Positions 13,636 to 20,623 of a DNA stretch of 24,632 bases are shown piece after piece. The position numbers were made by a program, and so were the translations under genes. Under the pieces are notes generated by a model. That model did no database searches, was not told where the DNA came from, and worked only from the letters and a program-made list of their open reading frames with translations. Numbering within the stretch: the first letter of the stretch is position 1; the number at the start of each line of letters is the position of its first letter. Source of the DNA: a virus; the IMG/VR virus record IMGVR_UViG_3300025712_000421, positions 1 through 24,632 of that record; one strand, 5' to 3'.

Positions 13636-13730
13636 TATGATGTCACTCCAATAATTAAAGCAAATGCAAATACTGACAATCCTTGTAGGAAGTCTGCATC
13701 TAGTAATCCAAGTTTTTTTATTTTATTCAT
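13635..13730 (-). CDS. 31-residue single-span membrane peptide
   Basis: It starts MNKIKKLGLLDADF, then a hydrophobic stretch LQGLSVFAFALIIGVTS to the end. It has an AGAGGA site 7-8 bases before the ATG and a TAATG overlap with the next gene, which argues that it is translated. It is the first gene after promoter P2. The function is unknown; small inner-membrane peptides of phage early regions can affect superinfection or host membrane proteins. Confidence 0.65.
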   Translation of the reverse strand: MNKIKKLGLLDADFLQGLSVFAFALIIGVTS

Positions 13731-13745
13731 AATGTGTCCTCTTTG

Positions 13746-13793
13746 TTTTTTCATTATATACATAGTATACCAAAAAGTGAGGGACATAGTCAA
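13746..13793 (-). repeat. 48-base promoter repeat, copy 2
   Basis: Second copy of the promoter repeat (see 13186-13233). Unlike copy 1, the -35 box is TTGACT and the bases upstream do not form the GGGG arm, so no terminator hairpin is present. Confidence 0.8.
13764..13793 (-). promoter_or_regulatory. Sigma70-type promoter P2
   Basis: TTGACT (13788-13793), an 18-base spacer, TATACT (13764-13769) on the - strand. It lies between the two tiny membrane-protein genes and drives the 31-residue peptide and the 132-residue gene. Confidence 0.72.
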
Positions 13794-13796
13794 GCT

Positions 13797-13874
13797 TTAT
13801 CCAATAAGAATTATGTATGCACTAGTTAGTAATAACCCACATATTCCGAACCACATCATTCTGTCGTCTTTCAT
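13797..13874 (-). CDS. 25-residue single-span membrane peptide
   Basis: MKDDRMMWFGICGLL followed by LTSAYIILIG: a charged start and one hydrophobic span. It has a near-ideal AAAGGAGA site before the ATG, and its ATG overlaps the upstream stop as ATGA. Both features argue for real translation despite the length. The function is unknown. It ends just before the -35 box of P2. Confidence 0.62.
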   Translation of the reverse strand: MKDDRMMWFGICGLLLTSAYIILIG

Positions 13875-14113
13875 AGTTTCTCCTTTAATTCTAAATATTG
13901 TTTTACTGCACTCTTTTCTATTGCAGAGAGACAATCTATCCCTGTAAACTTTGACCATACCATTCCATAAGACACAAACTTATTTCCTGCTGTTACAGCT
14001 GCATTCCATAGTGTTAGAGACTCTTCATCGTCTCCACCAAACAATCTATTCTGTTCACATAGTGCTATAAGTTCTCGTCCTATATTGACATAGGTTTTTT
14101 CAATTTCATTCAT
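13871..14113 (-). CDS. Small hypothetical early protein
   Basis: 80 residues, mainly helical: MNEIEKTYVNIGRELIALCE, then LTLWNAAVTAGNKFVSYGM, and a C-terminal helix SAIEKSAVKQYLELKEKL. No family recognised. AAGGAAA precedes the ATG. It is the first gene after promoter P3 and is coupled by ATGA to the 25-residue membrane peptide. Confidence 0.65.
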   Translation of the reverse strand: MNEIEKTYVNIGRELIALCEQNRLFGGDDEESLTLWNAAVTAGNKFVSYGMVWSKFTGIDCLSAIEKSAVKQYLELKEKL

Positions 14114-14139
14114 TAGATTTCCTTAATTTGTTAGAGTAT

Positions 14140-14169
14140 AGTATACAAAAAAATGGGGGTCATTGTAAA
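14140..14169 (-). promoter_or_regulatory. Sigma70-type promoter P3
   Basis: TTTACA (14164-14169), an 18-base spacer, TATACT (14140-14145) on the - strand. The same spacing and the TTTTTTTG-TATACT context as P1 and P2 make this a third member of the set. The predicted transcript leads into the AAGGAAA-ATG of the 80-residue gene. Confidence 0.68.
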
Positions 14170-14174
14170 CCCCC
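14147..14174 (-). terminator. Intrinsic terminator overlapping promoter P3
   Basis: GGGGGT, an 8-base loop, ACCCCC, A, then seven T on the - strand. It lies about 28 bases after the stop of the 404-residue gene. The T-tract is the promoter spacer and the -35 box lies largely in the loop. Confidence 0.65.
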
Positions 14175-14201
14175 TTTTCAACTATTTTTGGTAAAATGCA
14201 A

Positions 14202-15416
14202 TTAAATAACCATTGATGGTAGATTCAATGCTTCATCAAGATTTACACTTGATACTACACCATTAACATCCACTCTTTGAAGAAGTTCTGATGACTCTGA
14301 TGAGTGTTGTGACCAGTAACCTAAGATTACTACATTGTCTATGTATGATTGTTTGATACCCACTTTTTTAAATCCAGCTATTGCACTTGCAGCTGACGAG
14401 AGTATTTTCGGATTATGTGCGGCATCTTTCCTACTCTCATTTAACTTATCTACTGATATAGTAAAATCGGAAACATTTACTCTCATAATGAGATATAGTT
14501 TATTTCCAGTCCCAGCTAATTTAACAATGTTGTCATATAGATACCTATCAATCATACCCTTTTCTACAGTTATGATATCGTCTCTCTTGTCTGTACCTAG
14601 AGCAGCTGCTTGTTTTAAAGTCTCTCCATCAGATGTCATGGTTTTAAACATTCCTCGAATCTGACTTCCTTCACTCAATTTTATTTGTACATTTTTTAGA
14701 ACTGTTTTTAATGCAGTTGAGGTAATAGGTTCTTTGTATGATTTAATGAATTCATAACATTTCTTTCTATCAAATGTACCTTTCTTTGGATTGAACATAT
14801 CAGTTAATTGAGTATCTCTACAAACCATCTCATAGACCAATGCAGTCACTTCTTTAGTTTTCATTGAAGTTTGATGTGGATGGTTGTTACTGTTAGACGA
14901 AATCATCTTATAGATTGCAAAATCTTCTGTGTTTGTTAAATCTAATTCTATAACATCAGTGATATCATACTTCCATCCAAGTTTCTCTTTGGCTGCAAAT
15001 CTATTGTCACCAATTACTAACACATCTTTTAAGGATGCTGGATTAGTTACCACCATAGGACATGGTGAACTATATAAAAATGTACCACCTTCTCCGAGAA
15101 CCTCTTGCAATATTTTTACATCTTGTTGACCAGCAGAATATGCTTTGGTTTGTAAATCTTTTACTGCAGCTGAATTGATATTGTCTATCTCAGTAAACTG
15201 TCTTCCACGATATTTACTTAAGATATCATAATCTTTATTAACTTGTCCTGTTTTTATTGCACCATCTAGTACCTTAAGAAGAAACTCTTTAGTCTTTTCT
15301 TCAGAATACTCTCTCAGACTTCTTGATAAGTCTAGTTGGTAATGTGGGTTGTTGTTGAATGTCGTTTGTTGTTGAAACAGTACGACTTTTTTAAAAGCGT
15401 TTTTTGTTGCTCTCAT
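14202..15416 (-). CDS. Large protein with ParB-like segment, function unknown
   Basis: 404 residues, soluble. Residues 124-148 (TNPASLKDVLVIGDNRFAAK, then EKLGW) followed by N...HPHQTS at 175-184 resemble the ParB/Srx domain of partition proteins, DndB-like proteins and some phage nucleases (usual motif GxHRxxAAKxxG, then N..R). The key His of GEHR is Asn here. The N terminus is Gln/Asn-rich and the C-terminal half is mixed alpha/beta. An AGAGGAA site precedes the ATG. It stands alone between promoter P5 and terminator P3, so it is regulated separately. It could act on host DNA or nucleotide metabolism; unproven. Confidence 0.7.
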   Translation of the reverse strand: MRATKNAFKKVVLFQQQTTFNNNPHYQLDLSRSLREYSEEKTKEFLLKVLDGAIKTGQVNKDYDILSKYRGRQFTEIDNINSAAVKDLQTKAYSAGQQDVKILQEVLGEGGTFLYSSPCPMVVTNPASLKDVLVIGDNRFAAKEKLGWKYDITDVIELDLTNTEDFAIYKMISSNSNNHPHQTSMKTKEVTALVYEMVCRDTQLTDMFNPKKGTFDRKKCYEFIKSYKEPITSTALKTVLKNVQIKLSEGSQIRGMFKTMTSDGETLKQAAALGTDKRDDIITVEKGMIDRYLYDNIVKLAGTGNKLYLIMRVNVSDFTISVDKLNESRKDAAHNPKILSSAASAIAGFKKVGIKQSYIDNVVILGYWSQHSSESSELLQRVDVNGVVSSVNLDEALNLPSMVI

Positions 15417-15483
15417 GGGTTTTTCCTCTTTTTAAATACTCGGAACATTGACAATTAAGTCGTTCTTTGTATCGACTCACCAT
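15391..15483 (-). CDS. Possible 30-residue leader ORF
   Basis: MVSRYKERLNCQCSEYL, then a basic tail; two cysteines in CQC. It overlaps the start of the 404-residue gene by 26 bases in another frame. No good ribosome-binding site is seen, so it may be spurious. If translated it would be the first product from promoter P5 and could couple to the large gene. Confidence 0.3.
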   Translation of the reverse strand: MVSRYKERLNCQCSEYLKRGKTHESNKKRF

Positions 15484-15517
15484 GGTATCTTTCGAAATAG
15501 GTTTGTCTGTTTTAAAG

Positions 15518-15540
15518 TTAAAGGAGTAAATCTCCTTTAA
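15518..15540 (-). promoter_or_regulatory. Perfect 9-bp hairpin in the 404-residue gene's leader
   Basis: TTAAAGGAG, loop ATTTA, CTCCTTTAA on the - strand. It hides an AAGGAG sequence in a perfect stem about 15 bases after the -10 box of P5. There is no T-tract, so it is not a terminator; it could stabilise the 5' end of the RNA or bind a regulator. The same bases encode an 8-codon ORF. Confidence 0.5.
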
Positions 15541-15555
15541 TCATTATAAGTATTT

Positions 15556-15584
15556 AGTATAACAGAAAGTCTATGTTCTGTCTA
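15556..15584 (-). promoter_or_regulatory. Sigma70-type promoter P5
   Basis: TAGACA (15579-15584), a 17-base spacer, TATACT (15556-15561) on the - strand, overlapping the TAG stop of the 81-residue gene. ACAGAA and TTCTGT form an inverted repeat between the boxes. Confidence 0.5.
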
Positions 15585-15827
15585 GAGGTTTTTTTGAATT
15601 AAGTCTAATTCTTCTATCTTTTTGTTTATGATTTCTACTCGGTTGGGCCAGTAGATGTATTCCTTATCGGAATCCTTTGCAAGGTTCTCAAGTAATGGTC
15701 TGATGAAATCATCAAGGTTCTTAATTACCTCTACTGCAGAGGTAGTCTTTGCAACTATCTTTGTATCTACAGATGCAAGTTCATCTGCATCCATAGCGGT
15801 GAAACCGAAATCGTTATAATCTGTCAT
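15582..15827 (-). CDS. Small conserved T4-like phage protein (FGFTAxDxDEL...YIYWPNR family)
   Basis: 81 residues from the ATG at 15827. The longer in-frame version (15899) would overlap the SDR gene and is rejected. MTDYNDFGFTAMDADELAS at the start, a coiled middle, then LLENLAKDSDKEYIYWPNR and a C-terminal helix. This is a very common small protein in marine T4-like phages; function unknown. It begins 5 bases after the stop of the SDR-type gene. Confidence 0.72.
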   Translation of the reverse strand: MTDYNDFGFTAMDADELASVDTKIVAKTTSAVEVIKNLDDFIRPLLENLAKDSDKEYIYWPNRVEIINKKIEELDLIQKNL

Positions 15828-15831
15828 ACTA

Positions 15832-16413
15832 TTATTTAGTAAATCTCTCCATGTCTCTGAGAGTTTCTTTATCACTCTGAACACTTTGGTAGTTTGCATG
15901 TGCTTGTAGTGTCACATCTGCAATCTCATACTCGGGATACGAAGTAATGAGTTTATAAATCAATCCTGCGACATCTTGGTGTTTGACACTAGGTAGATTC
16001 TCATTGTTAAGAAGACCCAAATTGATTGTAGTCATTTTGTATCTCTTCTTAGAGTTGTATTGATAATTGTTTGCAAGGTGGTTGAGTTGTGCTTTCTCAC
16101 TTGCATACTTATAACCTTTTGATATGTTTGGTTGACTTGCACGACTAGAGATATTGATAATGTATTTTGTCTTCTCACCTTCCCATGCCTCATGAGCAAT
16201 AGATAGAATCTCTGATTGGTCTTGGTGTGCAAGATTGATTAGAACATCACAAGGTTGATACCCACTGAATATCCAACAGTTCCTTCCATTCATTGTTATG
16301 TCTTCACAACGAATTGGGTCTACTTTAAAAGTGTTCCCTAAATGTGGTGTTGCTTCAAGTGTTCTTTTAATTATCTCTGCGAGACCACTACTTCCTGTTA
16401 TTGCTATTCTCAT
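15832..16413 (-). CDS. SDR-type NAD(P)-binding enzyme, short
   Basis: 193 residues. It begins MRIAITGSSGLAEIIKRTLE, a Rossmann TGxxGxx loop. VLINLAHQDQ matches the inner NNA-like strand, IINISSRA holds the catalytic Ser, and YKYASEKAQL holds the YxxxK pair (Tyr103, Lys107). This is a short-chain dehydrogenase/epimerase layout, shorter than the usual 250 or more residues, with a reduced substrate domain. AAGGAG lies 5 bases before the ATG. It overlaps the radical SAM gene by 26 bases, so the two enzymes are probably made together and may act on one pathway (sugar or cofactor chemistry; inference). Confidence 0.8.
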   Translation of the reverse strand: MRIAITGSSGLAEIIKRTLEATPHLGNTFKVDPIRCEDITMNGRNCWIFSGYQPCDVLINLAHQDQSEILSIAHEAWEGEKTKYIINISSRASQPNISKGYKYASEKAQLNHLANNYQYNSKKRYKMTTINLGLLNNENLPSVKHQDVAGLIYKLITSYPEYEIADVTLQAHANYQSVQSDKETLRDMERFTK

Positions 16414-17317
16414 AATACTCCTTCACTATGTCAAATGATTGTTTACCAAATAAACTCCCATCGACACTACACTTATTACAAGGGGACATAGACCTGTCAC
16501 CCTTCATTAATTTCTTTCTAATCTTATTCATAGGTTTACTAAACCATACATTATGTAGGGTCTCTGATAATAGATTACCTACAACATGTTCTCTACCCCA
16601 GTCATTGGAACAGAATAAAACATCACCATTCCAATCAACAAACATTTTGTAGAAGGGGTAGTGACACACTTTACCTTTTAGGTTCTCTATGGTGTCGTCT
16701 TCTATTCCGACCCAGTCCATAACTCCACTACGATTGTTTAATATCAATCCATGTGTTTCGAAATCACCCCAGTGCATTCTGTATTTGTATTTACTTTCGT
16801 GAATAGTTTTCATTATCTCATCGAAGTGTTCAATCTGTTCGACTCCGTCATAGAGATTGATGTAGAGTAAATCTAATCCACTGAACTCGAATAACTCTTC
16901 TGCATATTCTCTAGTGAGTTTATCTCCGTTAGTGTTACACTCTAGTGTTGCATAAGGAACTGCTGACCTAAAGGTATGAACGATTTCTCTGAACCTTGGG
17001 TTAAGTAGATTCTCTCCGTAACCACTTAAAGATATCTTCCCTCTAAATCCATTCTTATGTAATTCATCTCCAATGGTCTTTGCAGCCTTGGGTGTCATAT
17101 GTAAATTTCTATTTGGAAACACTTCGGGATTTGCACGTGGACAAAATGAACATGTCCTGTTGCATAACTCTGTAGTGTTAACTTCGACTGTAAGAATAGA
17201 ACTAAGTTCGTTTAGTTCTTCCATGTCCTGTCTATCCCAGTGTAGAGCTTCTTGTTTCCTACGATGTTCTAGGAAGTCATGTTGGTCAACTGCAGTGATT
17301 GGGATGTTACGTGACAT
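16388..17317 (-). CDS. Radical SAM enzyme with SPASM-type C-terminal domain
   Basis: 309 residues. The radical SAM cluster motif is CNRTCSFC (Cys52, Cys56, Cys59; CX3CX2C), followed by PRANPE, the GGE-like LSGYGENLLNP and ECNTNG. The C terminus has GKVCHYPFYKMFVDWNGDVL, FCSNDWGRE, VGNL and CNKC, a SPASM/twitch layout that binds an auxiliary Fe-S cluster. Such enzymes modify peptides or act in polysaccharide and cofactor loci; no peptide substrate gene is evident beside it. It needs Fe-S clusters, and an IscA-type gene lies about 5 kb away in the same window. It overlaps the SDR gene downstream by 26 bases. Confidence 0.88.
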   Translation of the reverse strand: MSRNIPITAVDQHDFLEHRRKQEALHWDRQDMEELNELSSILTVEVNTTELCNRTCSFCPRANPEVFPNRNLHMTPKAAKTIGDELHKNGFRGKISLSGYGENLLNPRFREIVHTFRSAVPYATLECNTNGDKLTREYAEELFEFSGLDLLYINLYDGVEQIEHFDEIMKTIHESKYKYRMHWGDFETHGLILNNRSGVMDWVGIEDDTIENLKGKVCHYPFYKMFVDWNGDVLFCSNDWGREHVVGNLLSETLHNVWFSKPMNKIRKKLMKGDRSMSPCNKCSVDGSLFGKQSFDIVKEYYENSNNRK

Positions 17318-17753
17318 GACAAGTCACATGACGTTCTACGTCTTCTGTTTCATGTACGTAAGTGTAAGTGATGTTGTCACCTACTTCAAAGACCTCTGCA
17401 AAGTATTTTGGAATAACAAAGAATTGTGAATCATTAGGTTCATCAAACATGCAAGACCTAGGGTCTCCATCTTCTTTGAATAGATAAGGTCGTAACTTTA
17501 TGGGTTGTTCTATGTCTTGTTCTAAGACACTAAACACTAGGGTGTTATCTTTTAGATATAGGTTGACGGAAGAAACATCGAACTCCGTTCCTAGTTTTAC
17601 TGATAATTCTTTTGGGAAATCAAAACGAAGGACATCATCTTCAATGTCCTTCATTCGTTCTTCGTATCTGTAACTTACTTCTGTTAGTTTGAGTTCTCTA
17701 ACAATGGAAGGTTTACCCGAAGTATCCACCATCCCGTACATCATCTTTGACAT
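17307..17753 (-). CDS. Hypothetical protein
   Basis: 148 residues. Mixed strands and helices: YGMVDTSGKPSIVRELKLTE, DDVLRFDFPKELSVKLG, VNLYLKDNTLVFSVL, and a C-terminal strand-rich part with several His residues. The N-terminal Met cluster gives several possible starts; the first is chosen because AGAGGA precedes it by 8 bases, although this overlaps the upstream gene by 41 bases. No family recognised. It precedes the radical SAM gene with an 11-base overlap. Confidence 0.65.
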   Translation of the reverse strand: MSKMMYGMVDTSGKPSIVRELKLTEVSYRYEERMKDIEDDVLRFDFPKELSVKLGTEFDVSSVNLYLKDNTLVFSVLEQDIEQPIKLRPYLFKEDGDPRSCMFDEPNDSQFFVIPKYFAEVFEVGDNITYTYVHETEDVERHVTCHVT

Positions 17754-19161
17754 CTTTGTTTTCCTCTGAACTTACAAACTCACCACTGTCCTCTAGTCTT
17801 TTAATAAATGCTTCTGTTTCACTTTCAAACATATCAATCATCTGACCTTTACTTATGGATGTTGGGATATTGAATTCAAACATTGATGCTTGTTCTAAGA
17901 TTGCTTCTCTAGACATTGATTCTAAATCTGCTCTATCGGGAATAGTTACCTCTTCAGTTTCGTCTTCGAATGAATCGTTGAATTGTTCTTCATCGATTTC
18001 ATCTTGAACCTGTTGGTCAATCTTTGCTTGTGCAGCTGCAAGTAATTCCTCTTCACTATCATACGTTGGTATGACCTTAGTAGGTTCCTCTTCTTCTGCT
18101 TCTGCAAATGCCTGTTTGGTTTCTTCTACCTTTGCAACAAAGTCTTCATCTGTTGAGATTGGTGCTTCAATATTCTCGGGTTCACTAACTACTGCTTTGA
18201 TATTACCACTGGTTGCAATTGGTTGTGTTTCAACATCTTCTTCTGCAACATTGAATAGAGGTGTAGGTTCAGTATAAGTTCCTTCAAATTCTTCCTCTAC
18301 TTTATCTACTTCATCAAAGAATGATTCTAAGTCGTCACCTTGTGAGATGATTGGTTCATCCCATGAATCCTCATCCATGTCTGTAATGTCTTCAGTGACA
18401 ACTGTAGGTGCAGTTTCTAAATCTGCAATACTAGGTTCATGTGTTAATGGAACATCTTCAGGCCCTTGTAAGATTTTCTCTTTAAGGGAATCTACTGGAA
18501 TGGTAGGTTCTGAAATGGTTGGGACATCTACTTCTACTGGGTCTACTGGGTTCATTGCACGTGCAAGACCCATGTTTCCTTTACGTTGTTGTTTCTGTTG
18601 GGGTGTTGCAAGAGGTGTTTGTGCCTTTACAATATTATCAACTTGTTGTTGTTCTTGTGCAGTGAGTTGTACAAACCCATCTTGTCCAAGTGTTCCTTCT
18701 TTGACACCGATGACTCCGTCACCATTCAAGTCCATAGAAATTCCGTGAGACAAAAGAACTGCTTCCATTTGTGCAACTCGACCTTCTGCCTTCTTACGTC
18801 TTTGACGTTCTTCTGCTTCTTTCTGTTGACGTGCTTGTTCTTGTTCAGCAAGTTGTTGCATCTTGACTTGTTGGTCTTGTTCTACCAACTGTTGCATTCT
18901 TGCATTTGCATTAGTAACTTGTTGTTGATAATCTGCAAGACCTGTAGTGATATCATCCCTTACAGTAATGAATGCTTCTAGGTCTGATGCTTTCACCATA
19001 CCTTTTTCTAATTGCATTACCAACATAGCGTTGACTACGTTTGCTGTATTAGGTTTGAGTGGTACTGTATAATTTGCTATACGTTCTTGTACCAATTCCA
19101 GTTCTGATTTTACTGGGGGTGTTTGCTCACTTGAAAAATTACTTTTCACTTCTTCTGCCAT
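17713..19161 (-). CDS. Long acidic coiled-coil protein with an EF-hand loop
   Basis: 482 residues from the ATG at 19161, chosen because GGAG lies 6 bases before it (an in-frame ATG at 19173 has none). The N-terminal quarter is a Gln-rich coiled coil (about 78-130). Then DLNGDGVIGVKE at about 144-155 is a canonical 12-residue calcium-binding EF loop with Asp, Asn, Asp, Gly and final Glu in place. The middle (about 215-420) is very acidic and low in complexity. A SAP/LEM-like helical motif (SREAILEQASMFEFNIPTS) lies near the C terminus. It resembles large proteins of marine T4-like phages with unknown role. A virion or scaffold-like function is possible. Confidence 0.7.
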   Translation of the reverse strand: MAEEVKSNFSSEQTPPVKSELELVQERIANYTVPLKPNTANVVNAMLVMQLEKGMVKASDLEAFITVRDDITTGLADYQQQVTNANARMQQLVEQDQQVKMQQLAEQEQARQQKEAEERQRRKKAEGRVAQMEAVLLSHGISMDLNGDGVIGVKEGTLGQDGFVQLTAQEQQQVDNIVKAQTPLATPQQKQQRKGNMGLARAMNPVDPVEVDVPTISEPTIPVDSLKEKILQGPEDVPLTHEPSIADLETAPTVVTEDITDMDEDSWDEPIISQGDDLESFFDEVDKVEEEFEGTYTEPTPLFNVAEEDVETQPIATSGNIKAVVSEPENIEAPISTDEDFVAKVEETKQAFAEAEEEEPTKVIPTYDSEEELLAAAQAKIDQQVQDEIDEEQFNDSFEDETEEVTIPDRADLESMSREAILEQASMFEFNIPTSISKGQMIDMFESETEAFIKRLEDSGEFVSSEENKDVKDDVRDGGYFG

Positions 19162-19265
19162 TTTAAACTCCATGGAGTAGAACTCAACTATTTTAAAACT
19201 TGTTAGAACTAATTACTAAGTTCCCTTTATAATATGTATAGTCTCTGTCTACTGTTTATATTTAT

Positions 19266-19784
19266 TTATTTGATTACTTCGGGGAAGGCTTTCATTGCAA
19301 CATCTTTAGTGATGTTCTTGAATGGCCATACTCCGTCTTTAACTAAATCTATTAGTTTTGCTTCCATTACTGGAATACCTTCTAACATACCAATCCACAT
19401 ACTCTCTCTTTTAGAGGGTGGAATTTGTTCTGTTACATAATACTTAAACAACTTGTGTTCAAATCTTAAACTTGTTTGTGCAAGGTCTGATGCTGGTGCA
19501 TCATTGTCACCATAAGGAGTTGTTCCTTCGGGTAACTTAGATGTAATACTGTCATTGAATACCCACTGTAGGATTGGTTTGATTGCACCATTCCTATCGT
19601 TGTAAACTTTCAGTCCTTGAGCTGCAAGGTCAACACTGTCTGCACCAACGATATCTGCTTGACATAGTATTTCGTATACGTCTGCATCATTGGTTAGTGT
19701 TTGTCTTTCAGTGATTAATTCTAACTTTGGTTTATTAGGAGCTCCTTTTGGTCTACCCCTTCCTTTTTTCTTTTCTATTGTCAT
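19266..19784 (-). CDS. Conserved marine-phage protein with AT-hook-like start
   Basis: 172 residues. The start MTIEKKKGRGRPKGAPNKPK contains GRGRPKG, an AT-hook-type minor-groove motif. The rest follows a family of unknown function in marine phages: WVFNDSITSKLPEGTTPYGD, a helical part LRFEHKLFKYYV, RESMWIGMLEGIPVMEAKL, and KDVAMKAFPEVI at the end. It begins in the stop of RNase H (ATGA), so it belongs to the replication unit. A DNA-binding role is plausible. About 100 bases without a gene follow before the next gene; they hold an AATAAATA box and no convincing promoter. Confidence 0.7.
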   Translation of the reverse strand: MTIEKKKGRGRPKGAPNKPKLELITERQTLTNDADVYEILCQADIVGADSVDLAAQGLKVYNDRNGAIKPILQWVFNDSITSKLPEGTTPYGDNDAPASDLAQTSLRFEHKLFKYYVTEQIPPSKRESMWIGMLEGIPVMEAKLIDLVKDGVWPFKNITKDVAMKAFPEVIK

Positions 19785-20623
19785 AGTGTAAAATCCTCTA
19801 CATGATTTAATAACTCATTCAACCTATGGGTTCTTAAGTAGTCAAACACTTTACCTTTTACTGGTGCAGTATTGTCATACTCAGAAATAATACTTTCCAC
19901 TACGTGGGGTGGAATAAACTCAAGGTCGATTAGAGTTTGATTTCTTAAATAGTTACGATAGTATTTATCGTCCTTTTCAATGGTGATTCTGAGATACTTA
20001 TCCTTTACGGGTTTTCTCAAAGGTGTTTGTCTTATTCCTAAATCAAAACAATCATCACTAGATAGAATGTTTGGAACACCATCTGACTTATCACCTGTAA
20101 GAATATGTTCTCTTAGGAATAGGTCGGGGTCTTCACACTTAATCATTTTATTTAGATTAGGAGACCACTGTTTCACGTTAGGGTATTTATGTAGTTGTTG
20201 AAAGTCTTTATCACCACTGACAATTAATACTTTCTCATGAGGTGCATACTTCTTAACTAGGATTGCAATGATATCATCTGCTTCACAATTCTCTACGTAC
20301 ATATATCTGTACGGGAAGTTATCACGTATCTCATCCTTAACTGTTTGTAGTGTATCAAAGATTAGTTTCCAATCCATGTCGGATGCTTCTCTAGTCTTCT
20401 TTCTGTTTGCTTTGTACAGTGGATAGTAATCACGTCTCCAAGGATGGGCTGCATCGGTACAGAGTGTTATCTCTCCATACTCGGGTGCATATCTCTTTTG
20501 GTAGTTTCTGACAGAGTTTAGAATCATGTGTCTCAACATGTCCTCATTAACTTCTCCACCATTCATCTTTAATTGTGCCATCATCCCTGCGATGATTGTT
20601 TGTGTAAAATCTATAAGTATCAT
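19781..20623 (-). CDS. rnh: T4-type RNase H (5'-3' exonuclease, FEN family)
   Basis: 280 residues (T4 305). It removes RNA primers and adjacent DNA from the lagging strand. Metal-binding acidic residues: Asp5 in ILIDF, Asp57 in CTDAAHPWRRDYYPLYKANR, Glu113-x-Asp115-Asp116 in CEADDIIAI, Asp137 and Asp139 in SGDKDFQQL, and Asp177/Asp180 in TGDKSDGVPNI, which also holds the start of the helix-hairpin region. The C terminus ends in a helical tail. It is linked by ATGA to both neighbours. In T4 rnh is near the 32-59-33 cluster; here it lies about 10 kb away. Confidence 0.92.
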   Translation of the reverse strand: MILIDFTQTIIAGMMAQLKMNGGEVNEDMLRHMILNSVRNYQKRYAPEYGEITLCTDAAHPWRRDYYPLYKANRKKTREASDMDWKLIFDTLQTVKDEIRDNFPYRYMYVENCEADDIIAILVKKYAPHEKVLIVSGDKDFQQLHKYPNVKQWSPNLNKMIKCEDPDLFLREHILTGDKSDGVPNILSSDDCFDLGIRQTPLRKPVKDKYLRITIEKDDKYYRNYLRNQTLIDLEFIPPHVVESIISEYDNTAPVKGKVFDYLRTHRLNELLNHVEDFTL

